64,000 bases of DNA, from contig BDSL01000098.1 in assembly GCA_003116995.1 (NCBI GenBank), positions 248,001 to 312,000 of the forward strand, read 5' to 3'. The DNA comes from Yamagishiella unicocca (taxonomy: Eukaryota; Chlorophyta; Chlorophyceae; Chlamydomonadales; Volvocaceae). Positions 44,891 through 56,342 of the stretch are shown here, piece after piece; position 1 is the stretch's first letter, and each line of letters begins with the position of its first letter. The translations under genes and the position numbers were made by a program. Below the pieces are notes generated by a model. The model did no database searches, was not told the origin of the DNA, and saw nothing but the letters and a program-made list of their open reading frames with translations.

Positions 44891-45903
44891 ATGGGCGATT
44901 CGGCGCACGCTACGTCGCAGCTGCCCCGCCGGATTATCAAGGTGCGTAGCATACCGGCCTGTCTCTCGGCCGATCCACTGCGGCGCTGCGACTCATGTAC
45001 GCCCTTCTGCTTATTCCTGTGCCTCAGGAGACCCAGAAACTTGTGAGCGAGCCAGGTTAGTCTTGGGGCGTGATAACCGGTGCCGATGTGCCACGCTACG
45101 CGAATACAATGGGGGCCCATTCCGTGCTTGTCTCGCTGCCCCTGCAGCGCCTGGCATCAGCGCCTCGCCATCGGAGGAGAACATGCGACACTTCAATGTT
45201 ATGATATTAGGGCCCCAGCAATCGCCCTACGAGGGTGGCGTCTTTAAGCTGGAGCTTTTCCTTCCCGAGGATTACCCCATGGCGCCCCCGAAGGTGCGCT
45301 TCCTGACCCAGATTTACCACCCCAAGTAAGTTTATTGTTTGCCAAAGTAGGCATTTGCGTAGACCGGCAGGAACTGTTACCTACACGCCTCTCACCACGC
45401 GCAGCATTGACAAGCTGGGGCGCATTTGCTTGGATATCTTGAAAGACAAGTGGTCACCCGCGCTTCAGATCCGCACCGTACTGCTCAGGTGAGATTATCT
45501 CAGCGGGATTATCTCAGCGGGGATTGACGGGGGCGATGACGCAGTGTATACTTGGTCAAGCACGGTAAGTGTGTGACTGCACGCCTGCTCTTTTACCGGT
45601 CACCCTACCCGTCCGTGCAGCATCCAAGCTTTGCTGTCGGCGCCAAACCCTGACGACCCCCTGGCTGAGAACGTCGCAAAGCACTGGAAGGAGAACGAGA
45701 AGGAGGCCATCAGGACAGGTGCGTGGCGGTTGCAGGGTTTGGCACTAGGCACGTAACGCCCCTCCTGGGCAGTGACAAATTGTCTTCCTAGCTAATAACC
45801 TGCAACGCAAAAGTGTGACAGCTTGCCTCCTTTCGCTACCTTCTGTCCCGCAGCTCGCCAATGGACGGCCAAGCACGCCAACGATGCGAAGGAGAAGGAC
45901 TAG
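44891..45903 (+). CDS. UBC13: Ubiquitin-conjugating enzyme E2 N (Ubc13)
   Basis: Six exons: 44891-44941, 45028-45055, 45148-45325, 45405-45488, 45621-45718 and 45854-45903. All phases agree, giving 162 residues. Family landmarks are [52 protein letters not shown] (HPN motif and catalytic Cys in GRICLD) and [20 protein letters not shown]. Ubc13 pairs with an inactive E2 variant (Mms2/Uev1) to build Lys63-linked ubiquitin chains in DNA-damage tolerance and signalling. The N-terminus is about 7 residues longer than in animals. This gene is expected to be broadly expressed. Identification is firm. Confidence 0.95.
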
Positions 45904-46272
45904 GAGACGTGCACATCAGGCTTACTCTCGACGCGCAACCCTCCGCATCAGTGGCAATATTGCGATGCATAGCGGATAGGCAGCTTGGTGCCGTACCTGC
46001 TTCCAGGGGCGCTAAGCTGCCACTGGAAGTCTACATTGGCATACTTTCACCTGAGAGTGATGTGAGCTGGGAACTGACAACGCAGCTGCGTTGTTGTGGG
46101 AGGCAGAATGGGGCTCTTACCGGGAGGTGTAGGGGACGGAGCGTGTGTTTTGGCGCGGTTCGGCCTGGGGAGCGTGCCCTGTGCTTTGGTGGTTAAATTC
46201 CAATGAAATAGACAGGAGCACACATAACTAGTGAATTCAGCATAGGTCGCCGCGGCCAGCGGCGCTAAATGT

Positions 46273-46277
46273 TGTAA
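46273..46277 (+). terminator. Candidate poly(A) signal TGTAA (UBC13)
   Basis: Lies about 370 bp after the UBC13 stop codon and about 220 bp before the CCT7 start codon. Confidence 0.5.
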
Positions 46278-46498
46278 CAATTATACGGCACCGGACGGCT
46301 TCTCGACCTTCTTACCGCGCTTTGTATGCACAATGTCTTGTTTCCGCTTCCGTTCATACATTCACGTAGTTGGGCCGCTTTCCTTAACATTCTCTAACTA
46401 TCGTGGTATACTTAAGCAGAGATCTGTGCCATTACATCAGCCAAGTCTGTTCACATCATAACTGGTTGGCCGTCTTGCAGTAGAGAAACTATAGCAAA

Positions 46499-49400
46499 AT
46501 GATGCCAATGATGGGAATGCAGCCGCAGATCATCCTCTTGAAAGAAGGAACGGACACCAGCCAGGGTAAGCCGCAGCTGGTCAGCAACATCAATGCTTGC
46601 ATGGCCGTGGTCGATACCGTTCGGACTACGCTTGGACCACGTGGCATGGACAAGCTTATACATGACAGCAGGGTAAGCAGCGCGCATGCGGACATTGGGC
46701 GGCTCCCGCGTTTTCGACAAGGTCTGTGGTTCGCCCCTGGCCCCTGATCTATTTGTACCTGCTATCATTCTAGGGTGTTACCATCTCAAACGACGGCGCT
46801 ACGATTATGAAGCTACTCGACATCGTGCACCCGGCAGCCAAGAGCTTGGTGGATGTTTCACTGGCACAGGACGCTGAGGTATGTGTTAATTGAGACATTG
46901 TTCAATTGCTGCTGATATCGGGGGAAGTCCTCGTCCGGCTACCGATTGCGCGGGCTTTCGGGCCGCGGGGCGCGCGGAAGCGTCGGAAGCTTCGTGGGGC
47001 GCAAATCATTGCTTTCTGCACGCCCTGGCAGGTGGGCGACGGAACAACAAGCGTGGTTATTCTGGCAGGGGAGTTCCTGAAGGAGGCCAAGCCTTACATT
47101 GAGGAGGGCGTGCACCCACGTGTGAGTACGGTATGGTTGGGGCCCTTTCATGGCCCCCTGGTGTAAGGCACGATCGGGTCCACGCAAGGCCAGGGCAGCA
47201 ACCCACGTACGCACGCAAGTACTGCCGGGGAAGCCCCGGAGCGGAGTCAGTCGGGCAGGGCCGGATAGAAGGGGCAATGTGGGTGTTGGGCTCCTCGACG
47301 GTGGGGAGCGGGCATGCTTATCCGTCATCGCGTTCACTGCACGCGTCCTTTTGCGAAGCCGGCACTCGCAGCTTGGGGCCGTGCGACCCATGGTTCTGGG
47401 TACGGCCCCCCTGTGTGATCGTGAAACGCTGTCGTCTTCCAGCTTTGTGTCCAAACAATTGCCCCGATCTGGCGGCGTCGGGACGCGACTGGGTTGCGAA
47501 GGTTCCCGCAGACATGACGGTAGTGCGTTTCGCCTTGCCTGGCCGCCCTCAGAGCCTGATCAAGAGCTTCAGGCAGGCCTCCGTCCTGGCAGTCCAGCGG
47601 CTGAAGGACCTTGCCATAAGTCTGGAGGACAAGGATATGGAGGAGAAGAAGGACCTCCTGAAGAAGTGCGCCATGACCACGCTGAACAGCAAGCTGGTGA
47701 GCGAACAAGCCGCGGCTGGGGCAGAGAGGAAACCCGTGGGCACACCCGCGGTAAGGGCCCTCGGTGCTGGTGACCGGAAAGCCTGAGGCGCCGGCCTTGC
47801 GGACCCGGGGTATGGGATACGCCCACCCACACACACACACACACAGTACGGGCACAGGGGAAAGGGGCGCTTGGCGCCGCAGCGTTCGGTTGGGATCAGC
47901 CCGCGTTTGCGCGAGGTCTCGGGTCGGGTGCGTGTCGCGTACAAACACGTTGGCTTAGGCTGACCTTCGGGTGGGCCCCTGAGTGATAATTGGGCGGCAG
48001 GACACCAAAAGCAGCGCTTTGACGGCTAAGAACACCAAAAGCAGTCCTTGGAAGGCAAGTAACACCGTGCGGGGAGGTAGCATCGTGGGAAGCAGCATCG
48101 TGCAGAGCGCGCCTTCAGAGCTCTGTATGTGGGTAGCTCGGGGGGTTTGCATTGCAAGAGGGGGCCGGGGCGGTCGAGGGCCGCGCTATGGAGGGTGGTT
48201 GCGTCGCACGTGGCGTTATGCGTCTGACCCAACATCAACCACGAAGGCCTGCGAAGGAGGCAGGGATGCGGCAGCAGTAGCGGCAGCAGTAGCGGCAGCA
48301 GTAGCGGCAGCAGTAGCGGCAGCAGTAGCGGCAGCAGTCTCAGCAGTGGCGGCAGCAGTCTCAACGGTGGCGGTGGCAGCCCGCAGGGAGACGTCGTGTA
48401 GGGGTGTGGCGGTGTAGGCTGTTCGTATCGGCATCAACGGAGTGGGGCCCGGGAAAAGATGGGTGAATTGAGTCACCGTCCGAGCTCCAAGAACCGGGAG
48501 GCTGTCCTAACGGGGCACGGGCGCACCGACGAGTTGTATTATCAGTCGGGGTTGGTCGGGGTGGCGAGAAGACCCGGTTACACAACGCACGAAACGGAGG
48601 GCAGAAACTACCAGCCGGGGGCGAGGCTGCATGAGGCCCCATCCGAGCACCCGAGACCTCCAGGGGGGTTAACTGGGATGGTATAGTTTTTTATAAAGAC
48701 ATGCTGATGAGGGGGCCTGACGAGGCTGATATTGCGCTGGGGGGAGGAGAACCATGGCTTTCTAGGGCGGCGGTGTGGCGGCCGTCTCCATACCTCAGCG
48801 GACCGCTCGTGCAGGGTAGGCGCGGAATGGTTTGTCCTGGGTACCGAGGTGTCCCTGCTACCCATGGCTGCAATGTACCAAAAGACCGCACTCGCGCGCA
48901 AGCTACCTTGCGCACCGACCATTCCATTCCATGGCCCGTCGCCACCCGAAGACTGGGAGGGCTGCTGGGTTGGGTGCGTGTCGTGATGTCGTGGGCTGTC
49001 GCCATGACGAGGCCTGCGGAGGTGGCGAGTGCGCGTCAAGACGTACGACGTCGTACTAGGAACACGTGCTATGCCGGGGTAGGGGGCTGTCCCCACACCC
49101 CTGCGTGGCGGCACACACCCGGCCGCCCATCATGCCCCCACCCGCCGCTATCTGGCTGCATCGCACAGCCTAACCACTCCTCCGGCCTCCCCGCCCCGCT
49201 GAGGCCCCACCCACCCGCTGCCCCCCTCTTGACACTGCTCACCCGCAACACCCCCCCCCTCCCCACACTATCACTCCAACTCCTATGTTGTGTAACCGGG
49301 TCTTCTCGCAACCCCCTCCCCCCCAACACACACACACACACTCACACGCTCACTCGTGGACCCACTCTGGGCTTCTTTCGGTAACTATTGGCGCCTCGCC

Positions 49401-52400
49401 CTGCCTCCGGATTCCTTGGTCTCTTCGCGCTCAGTCTCCTTCGCGGCTCAGCTCAGCATTTTTAAAACACTCACACGGTTTCTTCTCTAGCCCGTGCCCG
49501 CCCATCCCGACCCTGCGCTGTGAATGAACACATCTCGCCCCTGCACCACTCGCGCCTCAGGTGAGCGGCGAGAAGGAGTTCTTCGCTCAGATGGTCGTTG
49601 ACGCGGTGTCCACCCTGGACCTGGGCTCCCTGGACCTCAAGATGATCGGCATCAAGAAGGTCCAGGGAGGTGGCCTGCGCGATTCGTTCCTGGTGGACGG
49701 GGTGGCCTTCAAGAAGACCTTCTCGTACGCGGGTGCGTGGTAGGGAGGCGATGAGGGAGAGGGGTGGAGGCGGGGTGGGTTGAGGGAGGCGGTGGGTTGA
49801 GGGAGAGAGGGGAGGGGAGGGGTGGGGCGAGGGATACAGGGGAGGGGTGGGGTGAGGGAGAGAGGGGAGAGGTGGGGTGAGGGAGAGAGGGGAGAGGTGA
49901 GGTGAGGGAGAGAGGGGAGGGGAGAGATGAGGGAGAGAGGGATGGGGTTGCGGGGCTACATCAGGGGGTGTGGGGTGGCCGGCTTGCGCGTGGGTGGGTG
50001 CGGACGCCGGGGAGATTGGGGGCGAAAAGGGCAACTGGGCAATGACGCCCCGCGGCCCGCGCCCCGCGGCGCCTGGTATGCCGGGCAGGCGAGGGCTTCC
50101 TGCCAGCGCTTCTTTCCAAACGGCGCAGCTGGAGCAGGCGCGGTATTCCTCCTCCTCCTCACGCCCTCCCCCACTTTCTCCATCCGCCCCTCCCCCCCCC
50201 GGGGTTTACGCGCCTCCCCCCTCCCCAGGCTTCGAGCAGCAGCCCAAGTCCTTCAACGACCCCAAGATCCTCATCCTCAACATCGAGCTGGAGCTCAAGG
50301 CGGAGAAGGAGAACGCCGAGATCCGGCTGGACGACCCCGCCAAGTACCAGTCCATCGTGGACGCCGAGTGGAACATCATTTACGACAAGCTGGCCAAGTG
50401 CGTTGCCAGCGGCGCCAACATCGTCCTGTCGAGGCTGGCCATCGGCGACCTGGCCACCCAGGTGCGGCGGTGTGAGGGATGTGTATGTGTGCGGGGACGG
50501 GGGGAGCGAGGAAGCCTGATGTGTGTGGGGGGAGGGAGGAACCTCGTGGGAACGACGTAGCAGGGGGAGAGGGAGAGAGAAGGTTGCTAGCGGATAAGAG
50601 TGGAGGGGGGAAGAGCGGAAGGTGGTGAGGACAGCAGGCGGATGGAGGAGGAGAAGGGGCGAGCAGGGGCCGAGGGGGAGGGGCCGCAGTGGGGTGATGC
50701 CGGGCAAGCGGTGAGTGAAGCGGTATTGGGGTTCCGACATGAGTTGGTGCGGCGAGGCCGCAGCCGCGGCCGCGCTCATAGTTGCCCAGCCACTTGCGGG
50801 GTGTTGTGGTCAGCTCCACAGCATTGCGGACAAGCCCACGGCGCGTCTATTGATGACGGGGCGGGTTGGACTGCGTCACGGGACCCCCCCCCCCGCAACG
50901 CAACAACGCAGCACCACAGCAACGCAACAACGCGCACATCGCCCGTGGCTCCCCGCGCACACCAACCCTGCCTCCCCTGCCCCCTGCCGGCCCCCTCCCC
51001 CTCCTGCCCCCCGACGCTCAGTACTTCGCCGACCGCAACATCTTCTGCGCTGGCCGCGTGGAGTCCGGCGACATGGAGCGCGTCACCAAGGCCACCGGTG
51101 CCAAGGCGCAGACAACCGTCAACAACCTGGACAAGGCGGCGCTGGGCACGTGCGCGCGATTCGAGGAGCGCCAGGTGGGCCGGGGCGCGGGGGTATCGCC
51201 AGGTGGGCCTGGGCGGGGGGTTATCGCCAGGTGGGCCGGGCTGGGGGGATATCGCCAGGTGGGAGGGGTTTAATTGAGGAACCCAGGTGGGGGGGAGAAG
51301 GGGGATGGAGCGGGAGGACCGGGGAGGTGGGGGGCAGGATGCGGAGACGGGTAGGGTAGGGGGCCTTACCGTCGCGGGGAGTTGCGACGAACAACGGTGT
51401 ACGAAAGAAAAGCCGTTTAGGACAGACGTTTCGAGATGCATGCTGTTCTGCAGGGCTGTCCCTGGAGGGGTGCTGTGCTGTCAAGCTGGTGGCTGCAGTC
51501 AGCTCACCGACCGCGTCACGAGGCAGCCACCTTCCGGCCCCAGCCAGCACCCCACCCCTCCAGCCACCTTCCGGCCCGCGCCCCGGATCCATCCACCTGT
51601 TCAACACCACGCCACCCGCACCACTGCCACCGTTTTGCAGCCCGCTTCCCACCCATTCCCACCCCATTCCTACCCCCCGCCCCCTTTCCTTACCCCACGG
51701 TTTCCTCACCCCCACCTTCCCTTTGCTAAACATACCCTCCCCCTACCCCCTCTTTGCAGGTGGGCGCCGAGCGCTACAACCTGTTCACCGGCTGCCCCCA
51801 GGCTCGCACCGCCACGCTGGTGCTGCGCGGCGGCTCGGAGCAGTTCATCGACGAGGCGGACCGCTCGCTGCACGACGCCATCATGATTGTGCGCCGCGCG
51901 CTCAAGCACGCGCAGGTGGGACCACGACGGAACAAATCGTCGGCTGGCATTCGGCTGGCACCTCTCCCCGCCCTAACCACGCACTAAAACCTCAAAAAAC
52001 CCTAAACCCCTAAACCTCGCCCCGGTCAACGAGGGGGACCGGTCCATGTGTCCGGTCTGTGGAGGGCGGAAGCGCTCCTTGCCCGCCCAGAAGCAGCTTT
52101 GTGACTCTCGCGCGCCTCCTCTTCGCTCCTCCTCCTGACCGCAGGTGGTCTCGGGCGGCGGCGCCATCGAGATGGAGATCAGCAGGTACCTGAGCGACTA
52201 CAGCCTGCAGTTCACCAACAAGGTAGGGACCGGGACGGGGCGCCTGGGCAGGAGGCGGCGGAGCAGCTGGGTAACCGCGGACGGACGCGCCGCAACCTCT
52301 AGCGCCGTCAGCGAAGAGGGTTCGAGCTCATCCGGCGTGTTATCCGTGTGTGTGGGGGGGGGTGCGCAGCCGGTGCCAGCGCACCCATCCCCCGCAAACC

Positions 52401-54333
52401 TGTCGATCGCGAGGGGCGCGCCGCGACTGCGACGTGTGCGTACTTTGGGCCGGGTGGCGCGCTGCATGACAGGCGCTGCGTCGCGCATGCTGCCGCCGCC
52501 CTGCCTGGTGGGGGCAGCTATGCGCAGTGCTCCTGGCGCAGCTCCCGGTGGTGGTGGCCTGCCTGGTGGCTGCCCCCTGCTCGCTTGGTTACGCGGCGGC
52601 TGCCTGCCTGCGGGGTAGCTAGCACACAGATACCGCCACTTCCAGCGGGCGCCCGTCTCGAATGATTACCGTCTAGCCAGCGGCAGCAGCCTTTTCGAAA
52701 GGTCTACGCCAGCCCCATCCCGGCATTTTGGTCCACGTAGGGCATCCTCGCTACCCCACACCGGACACACGTGTGTACCAAGCGTTTCCTGGTCGGTTTT
52801 CCTGTTCAGTGCCGGTTCGGTGTCGACCCACTGGCTTCCTCTCATGCCCCACACCGGACAACTGGCGACACGCCCGCCCCGAGGAGACCTCGCGCGCGCC
52901 CCGCTGCCGCCTGCGCACCCACACTACCCTGCACAGCACGTACAGCGCCCGCAGTTTATTCCCGAATGTGCGCGCAACCAGGCGTCCGAAGTCTACGCGC
53001 CAACTATACAATTCACCTCGCATAAACGGTCTTTTTTGCAACCCTTCCTTTCCGCCACCATCACCCCCTCCCTTCCCGCCGGGCTTTCCTCACCCTCGCC
53101 GCCGCGCCCCTCCCCACGAACCCGCAGTCCCAGCTGTTCATCAAGTCGTACGCTAAGGCGCTGGAGGTGATCCCCCGGCAGCTCTGCAACAACGCCGGCT
53201 TCGACGCCACCGACGTGCTCAACCAGCTGCGCCAGAAGCACGCGCTGGCGGACGGGTCGGGCAAGGTGAGAGCAATATGGGCGAGGTGGGGGCCGCAGGG
53301 CATGTGGCCGCATGCAGCAGCGGCGCGGGTGCATCCTCCTGCGGTGGGCGCATCCTCACCCCCCGCACAGCAAGGATGCAAGGGTACCCTTTGCCGGCTC
53401 CACGAACCCCTTCCCTGTCTCATATCGCGTTTCCGTTTCTACGGGTTTCGTCATCTCCCCCCCTCCAGCATGCGCCCGTACCCATGTGTCCCCAGACTGT
53501 GCGCCAGCTGCACTACCCATGTCGTGTAACCGGGCCTTTATGCCCCCTCCCCACACGGAAGCATTTCCCAGCTGGCTGTTACCCCTGCGTCATCATCTGG
53601 CCCCCACACCCCCCGCACGCAACCAGATGTCCACAGCCTGTGCGCCAGCTACAATTCCCACGTCGAGTAACCGGGTCGTTTTTGCAACCCCTCCCGCTCC
53701 TTTCTCCCACCAGAACTTCGGTATGGACGTGAACACGGGCGGCGTGTGCGACACGTACAAGGCCTTCGTGTGGGAGCCGGCACTCGTAAAGATCAACGCC
53801 ATTCAGGTGCGAGGGCGCTGCCGGATGGGAGGGAGGGAGGCGCTCTCCAACAGAAAGTATCAGGAGGGGCCTTGGAGGTCTGCTTTGCCGTACAGTGCCC
53901 GGCAAGACGGAGGCGGCTCCTGTGGTGCACCCCATATGCCACCGCATGCCGTACAGTGCCGTCACATGCTCCCCCCGTGGATGCAGCTCTCGACTTTTCT
54001 TCCACAACCCTTCCGCTCATTGCTCTGCGCGCTTGCCAGCGCGCTTTCTTTTGCCCAATGCGAGGGCCTCAAATGTAACATGTGTCATGGTCCCTACGGC
54101 TCCGCTCGCTCGTCTCATCTTCGGCCCCCTCCCTCCCATCTCCTCCATGCCCCACTCGACTCCAGGCCGCAACCGAGGCCGCCTGCCTCATCCTGTCGGT
54201 GGACGAGACTGTGCGGAACCCCAAGAGCGAGGTGCCGGACGCGGCGAGCGGCCAGGCGGCGCAGGCGGCCATGGCCGGGAGGGGGCGGGGGCGCGGCGGC
54301 GGCGGCATGCGCGGCCGCGGCATGCGGCGATGA
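46499..54333 (+). CDS. CCT7: T-complex chaperonin subunit eta (CCT7)
   Basis: Twelve exons: 46499-46672, 46774-46878, 47032-47121, 47553-47696, 49561-49732, 50229-50461, 51022-51174, 51760-51915, 52145-52222, 53128-53265, 53714-53806 and 54166-54333. All phases agree, giving 567 residues. Group II chaperonin landmarks are [67 protein letters not shown] and [20 protein letters not shown]. The eta-specific start [20 protein letters not shown] identifies the subunit. CCT/TRiC folds actin and tubulin in the cytosol, so high demand during flagellar growth is expected. The C-terminal tail is Arg/Gly-rich ([15 protein letters not shown]). Introns range from about 100 bp to 1.86 kb. Confidence 0.95.
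48270..48345. repeat. 12-bp AGTAGCGGCAGC repeat
   Basis: About six tandem copies in the large intron 47697-49560 of CCT7, followed by degenerate CAGTCTCAGCAGTGGCGG units to 48380. Confidence 0.85.
49780..49930. repeat. G/A-rich GAGGGAGAGAGGGGAG repeats
   Basis: Imperfect purine repeats near the 5' end of the CCT7 intron 49733-50228. Confidence 0.75.
51998..52017 (-). repeat. Interstitial telomere-type fragment
   Basis: The sequence AACCCTAAACCCCTAAACCT lies in the CCT7 intron 51916-52144. Confidence 0.6.
53624..53702 (+). repeat. Intronic dispersed repeat family A, best copy
   Basis: The copy runs from CAGATGTCCACAGCCTGTGC through CCAGCTACAATTCCCACGTC to AACCGGGTCGTTTTTGCAAC and a C-rich tract that ends at the CCT7 acceptor before exon 53714. 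Related copies: plus strand at 17475-17512, 17515-17552, 22421-22455, 42624-42683, 42724-42758, 49284-49320, 52979-53048 and 53491-53552; minus strand at 41205-41256, 41268-41335, 48556-48588 and 62965-63000. All lie in introns of four different genes. Confidence 0.75.
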
Positions 54334-56210
54334 GCTGCCGCTGGGGCTGCGCGTCGTTTCCCGCAGGGTGATTGGTAGGAATGGATTCCTAGTAACGGCA
54401 CGGATGGCGCTGGTTGCGGAGGGCGGGCGGTGATCTGGCGGAGGTGTCTGGTACGAGCTGGGAGGAGGTGCGGCTCGCGCGCGAATGGAGGAGAAGGTGG
54501 TCGGCTCGACAGCATCACCCATCACCACCGCCACCTGGGAAGGGGAGGGGAGGGTGCGGGCTGGGATACCCAGCCGGTGCCCCCGTACCTGGGGCGATGC
54601 AGGACCAGCTCGTGGGTGGGTGAGTGTTTGCCCCAGCGCTGGGCGTTGAGCGCGAAGCGCGCCCAGTCGGGAGTTGTGTGTGAGGTTTAGGGGGCTGTCG
54701 CGGGATGAAGCGGCCGTCGTGTCGGTGGGGCCGCTGCGCGGTGTGTGCTTGCAGCTGCAAGCGAGTCACCGCATCTCGGGATGGCGCAATTGCTGTCCCG
54801 TCCCGTGCCAACACGGATGCAGCCATGTTGAGTGTCGGAGCGCCTGCATTGCGTGTCTCCTCGTCGAGGCGCGATCCATGGGAGAGTGGAGATGGGGACT
54901 GGGTTTGGTGCGAGGAGGGAAGGAGGTCCGCCGCCCACGTGTCGAGCTTCAGCCTGGGCGTGGCCACGGGCGCTAGGCGCGCCAACAGCACGACATGTGC
55001 TCGGGCAGGAGCACGGCGGGGCGGGTAGTCCAGTCCCGCCTTCGTCGAGAGAGCGTCGGAGCTAGGGTGACGCTGTAAGCCGGGGTTCGGTAGGTCGGTA
55101 CCCCACTGACTCTTGGTTGCGTGGCTGGTCGCTGGTCACAACACGGAACTGCCGGGAACTTGGGATGCAGGGTGCTCTCGACGACGCATGGCGTGCGGAG
55201 TATACGTTCACCGGCGGCTCCCGTAGCTCTGCCGGTCGCCGACAGCACGTATTCTTGTTGCATAAAAGCGGCGTAGCATGCCTAGTGCACCTAAACAGCG
55301 GTGCGGGGATGCCATCCTTGCGTCTGAATGGGCTAAGTGCCTCATTATTCCAGCTGCTTAAGGAGCGATCCAGAGAGCAAGGGCGAACACAACTGGTAGC
55401 CCTAGCACCACCTGTAGACGTGCTACAGTGGGGAAGGCGACGTGAAGTCAAACTGGATTGCGCATCAAGTCAAACTGGAGCGGCCCACGTGCCACGCCCC
55501 AAACACCCGCCCTCTTCGCGAACCGGCGACAGTGCCCACCTACTCATCGGCATTACGGGATACCGTTGTAACCCGGACAGTTACAGTGGTGCGCCGGTTG
55601 TCCATTGTAGCCCTTCCACCCCGGTGTAGCCGGTAAGGAGGAAACAGGAGCAGCTGCTGAGGCGCTACAGTGTCACGCTGTCATGTCGCAGCACGGGCAA
55701 AGGAGATCGTGGAGCGCAGCCCGGTACGATGGTTTACGAGGGGGTGGAGGGCAGCACAGCTAGTAACCATGATGCGCCGTGACTGCTGCTGTTTCGCACC
55801 CCTCCGTTACGGAACGAAGTGCGTGCCAAAAGCTCGTGTCCCAGCAGCAACATGAACAACGGAGATCGTCGCGGAGAGCGACGGCAGCGTCGAAGGAACA
55901 ACAGCACAGGCGGGAAGCGCACGTGACACCGGTCACTGTGCCGTATGCGATGCGGTGATTCTGCGACCCATGGGGTCCGTCCGTGTTGTATGCTATGTAC
56001 ACGAACCACGCCCTTACGTGTGCTGGCAGCCAATCTCAGTTCGCCTGTATTCAACGCAACTAAACTGCCGGGAAAGTCCAAGTAACCAACATTATACACT
56101 ACACTGCAACTCAGCAGCGCGTGCAGCTTCAGGGCAACCATGCAAGTACGGCTCATCGGTCAGACGTTGTAATCTACAGTCGGCTGTCTGGCAGTGTCTG
56201 TGACAGATAG
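54334..56210. other. Intergenic region after CCT7
   Basis: No supported gene. It holds the CCT7 3' UTR, with a possible TGTAA at 55074-55078 (about 740 bp after the stop). The open frame 55117-55629 (+) has no recognisable domain. The interval ends at the 3' tail of the LINE element. Confidence 0.5.
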
Positions 56211-56342
56211 GGCGGAATTAATATACGATTACGATTTACGATTTATTACATGTCGTACTGGCTCGCGCCAGTAGCATGCGTCCCCCCATAACGGACATCC
56301 GTCAAAGGGCGCACTTCAAGAACTAATACTAGAAAAACGGGA

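Noticed and set aside
47764..48680. Open frames within the large CCT7 intron
   Set aside because: They are simple-sequence translations (Ala/Val from the 12-bp repeat), and CCT7 exons 4 and 5 join in phase 0 across them.
55117..55629. 170-codon plus-strand open frame after CCT7
   Set aside because: No recognisable domain or splice partners; composition unlike the neighbouring genes' exons.
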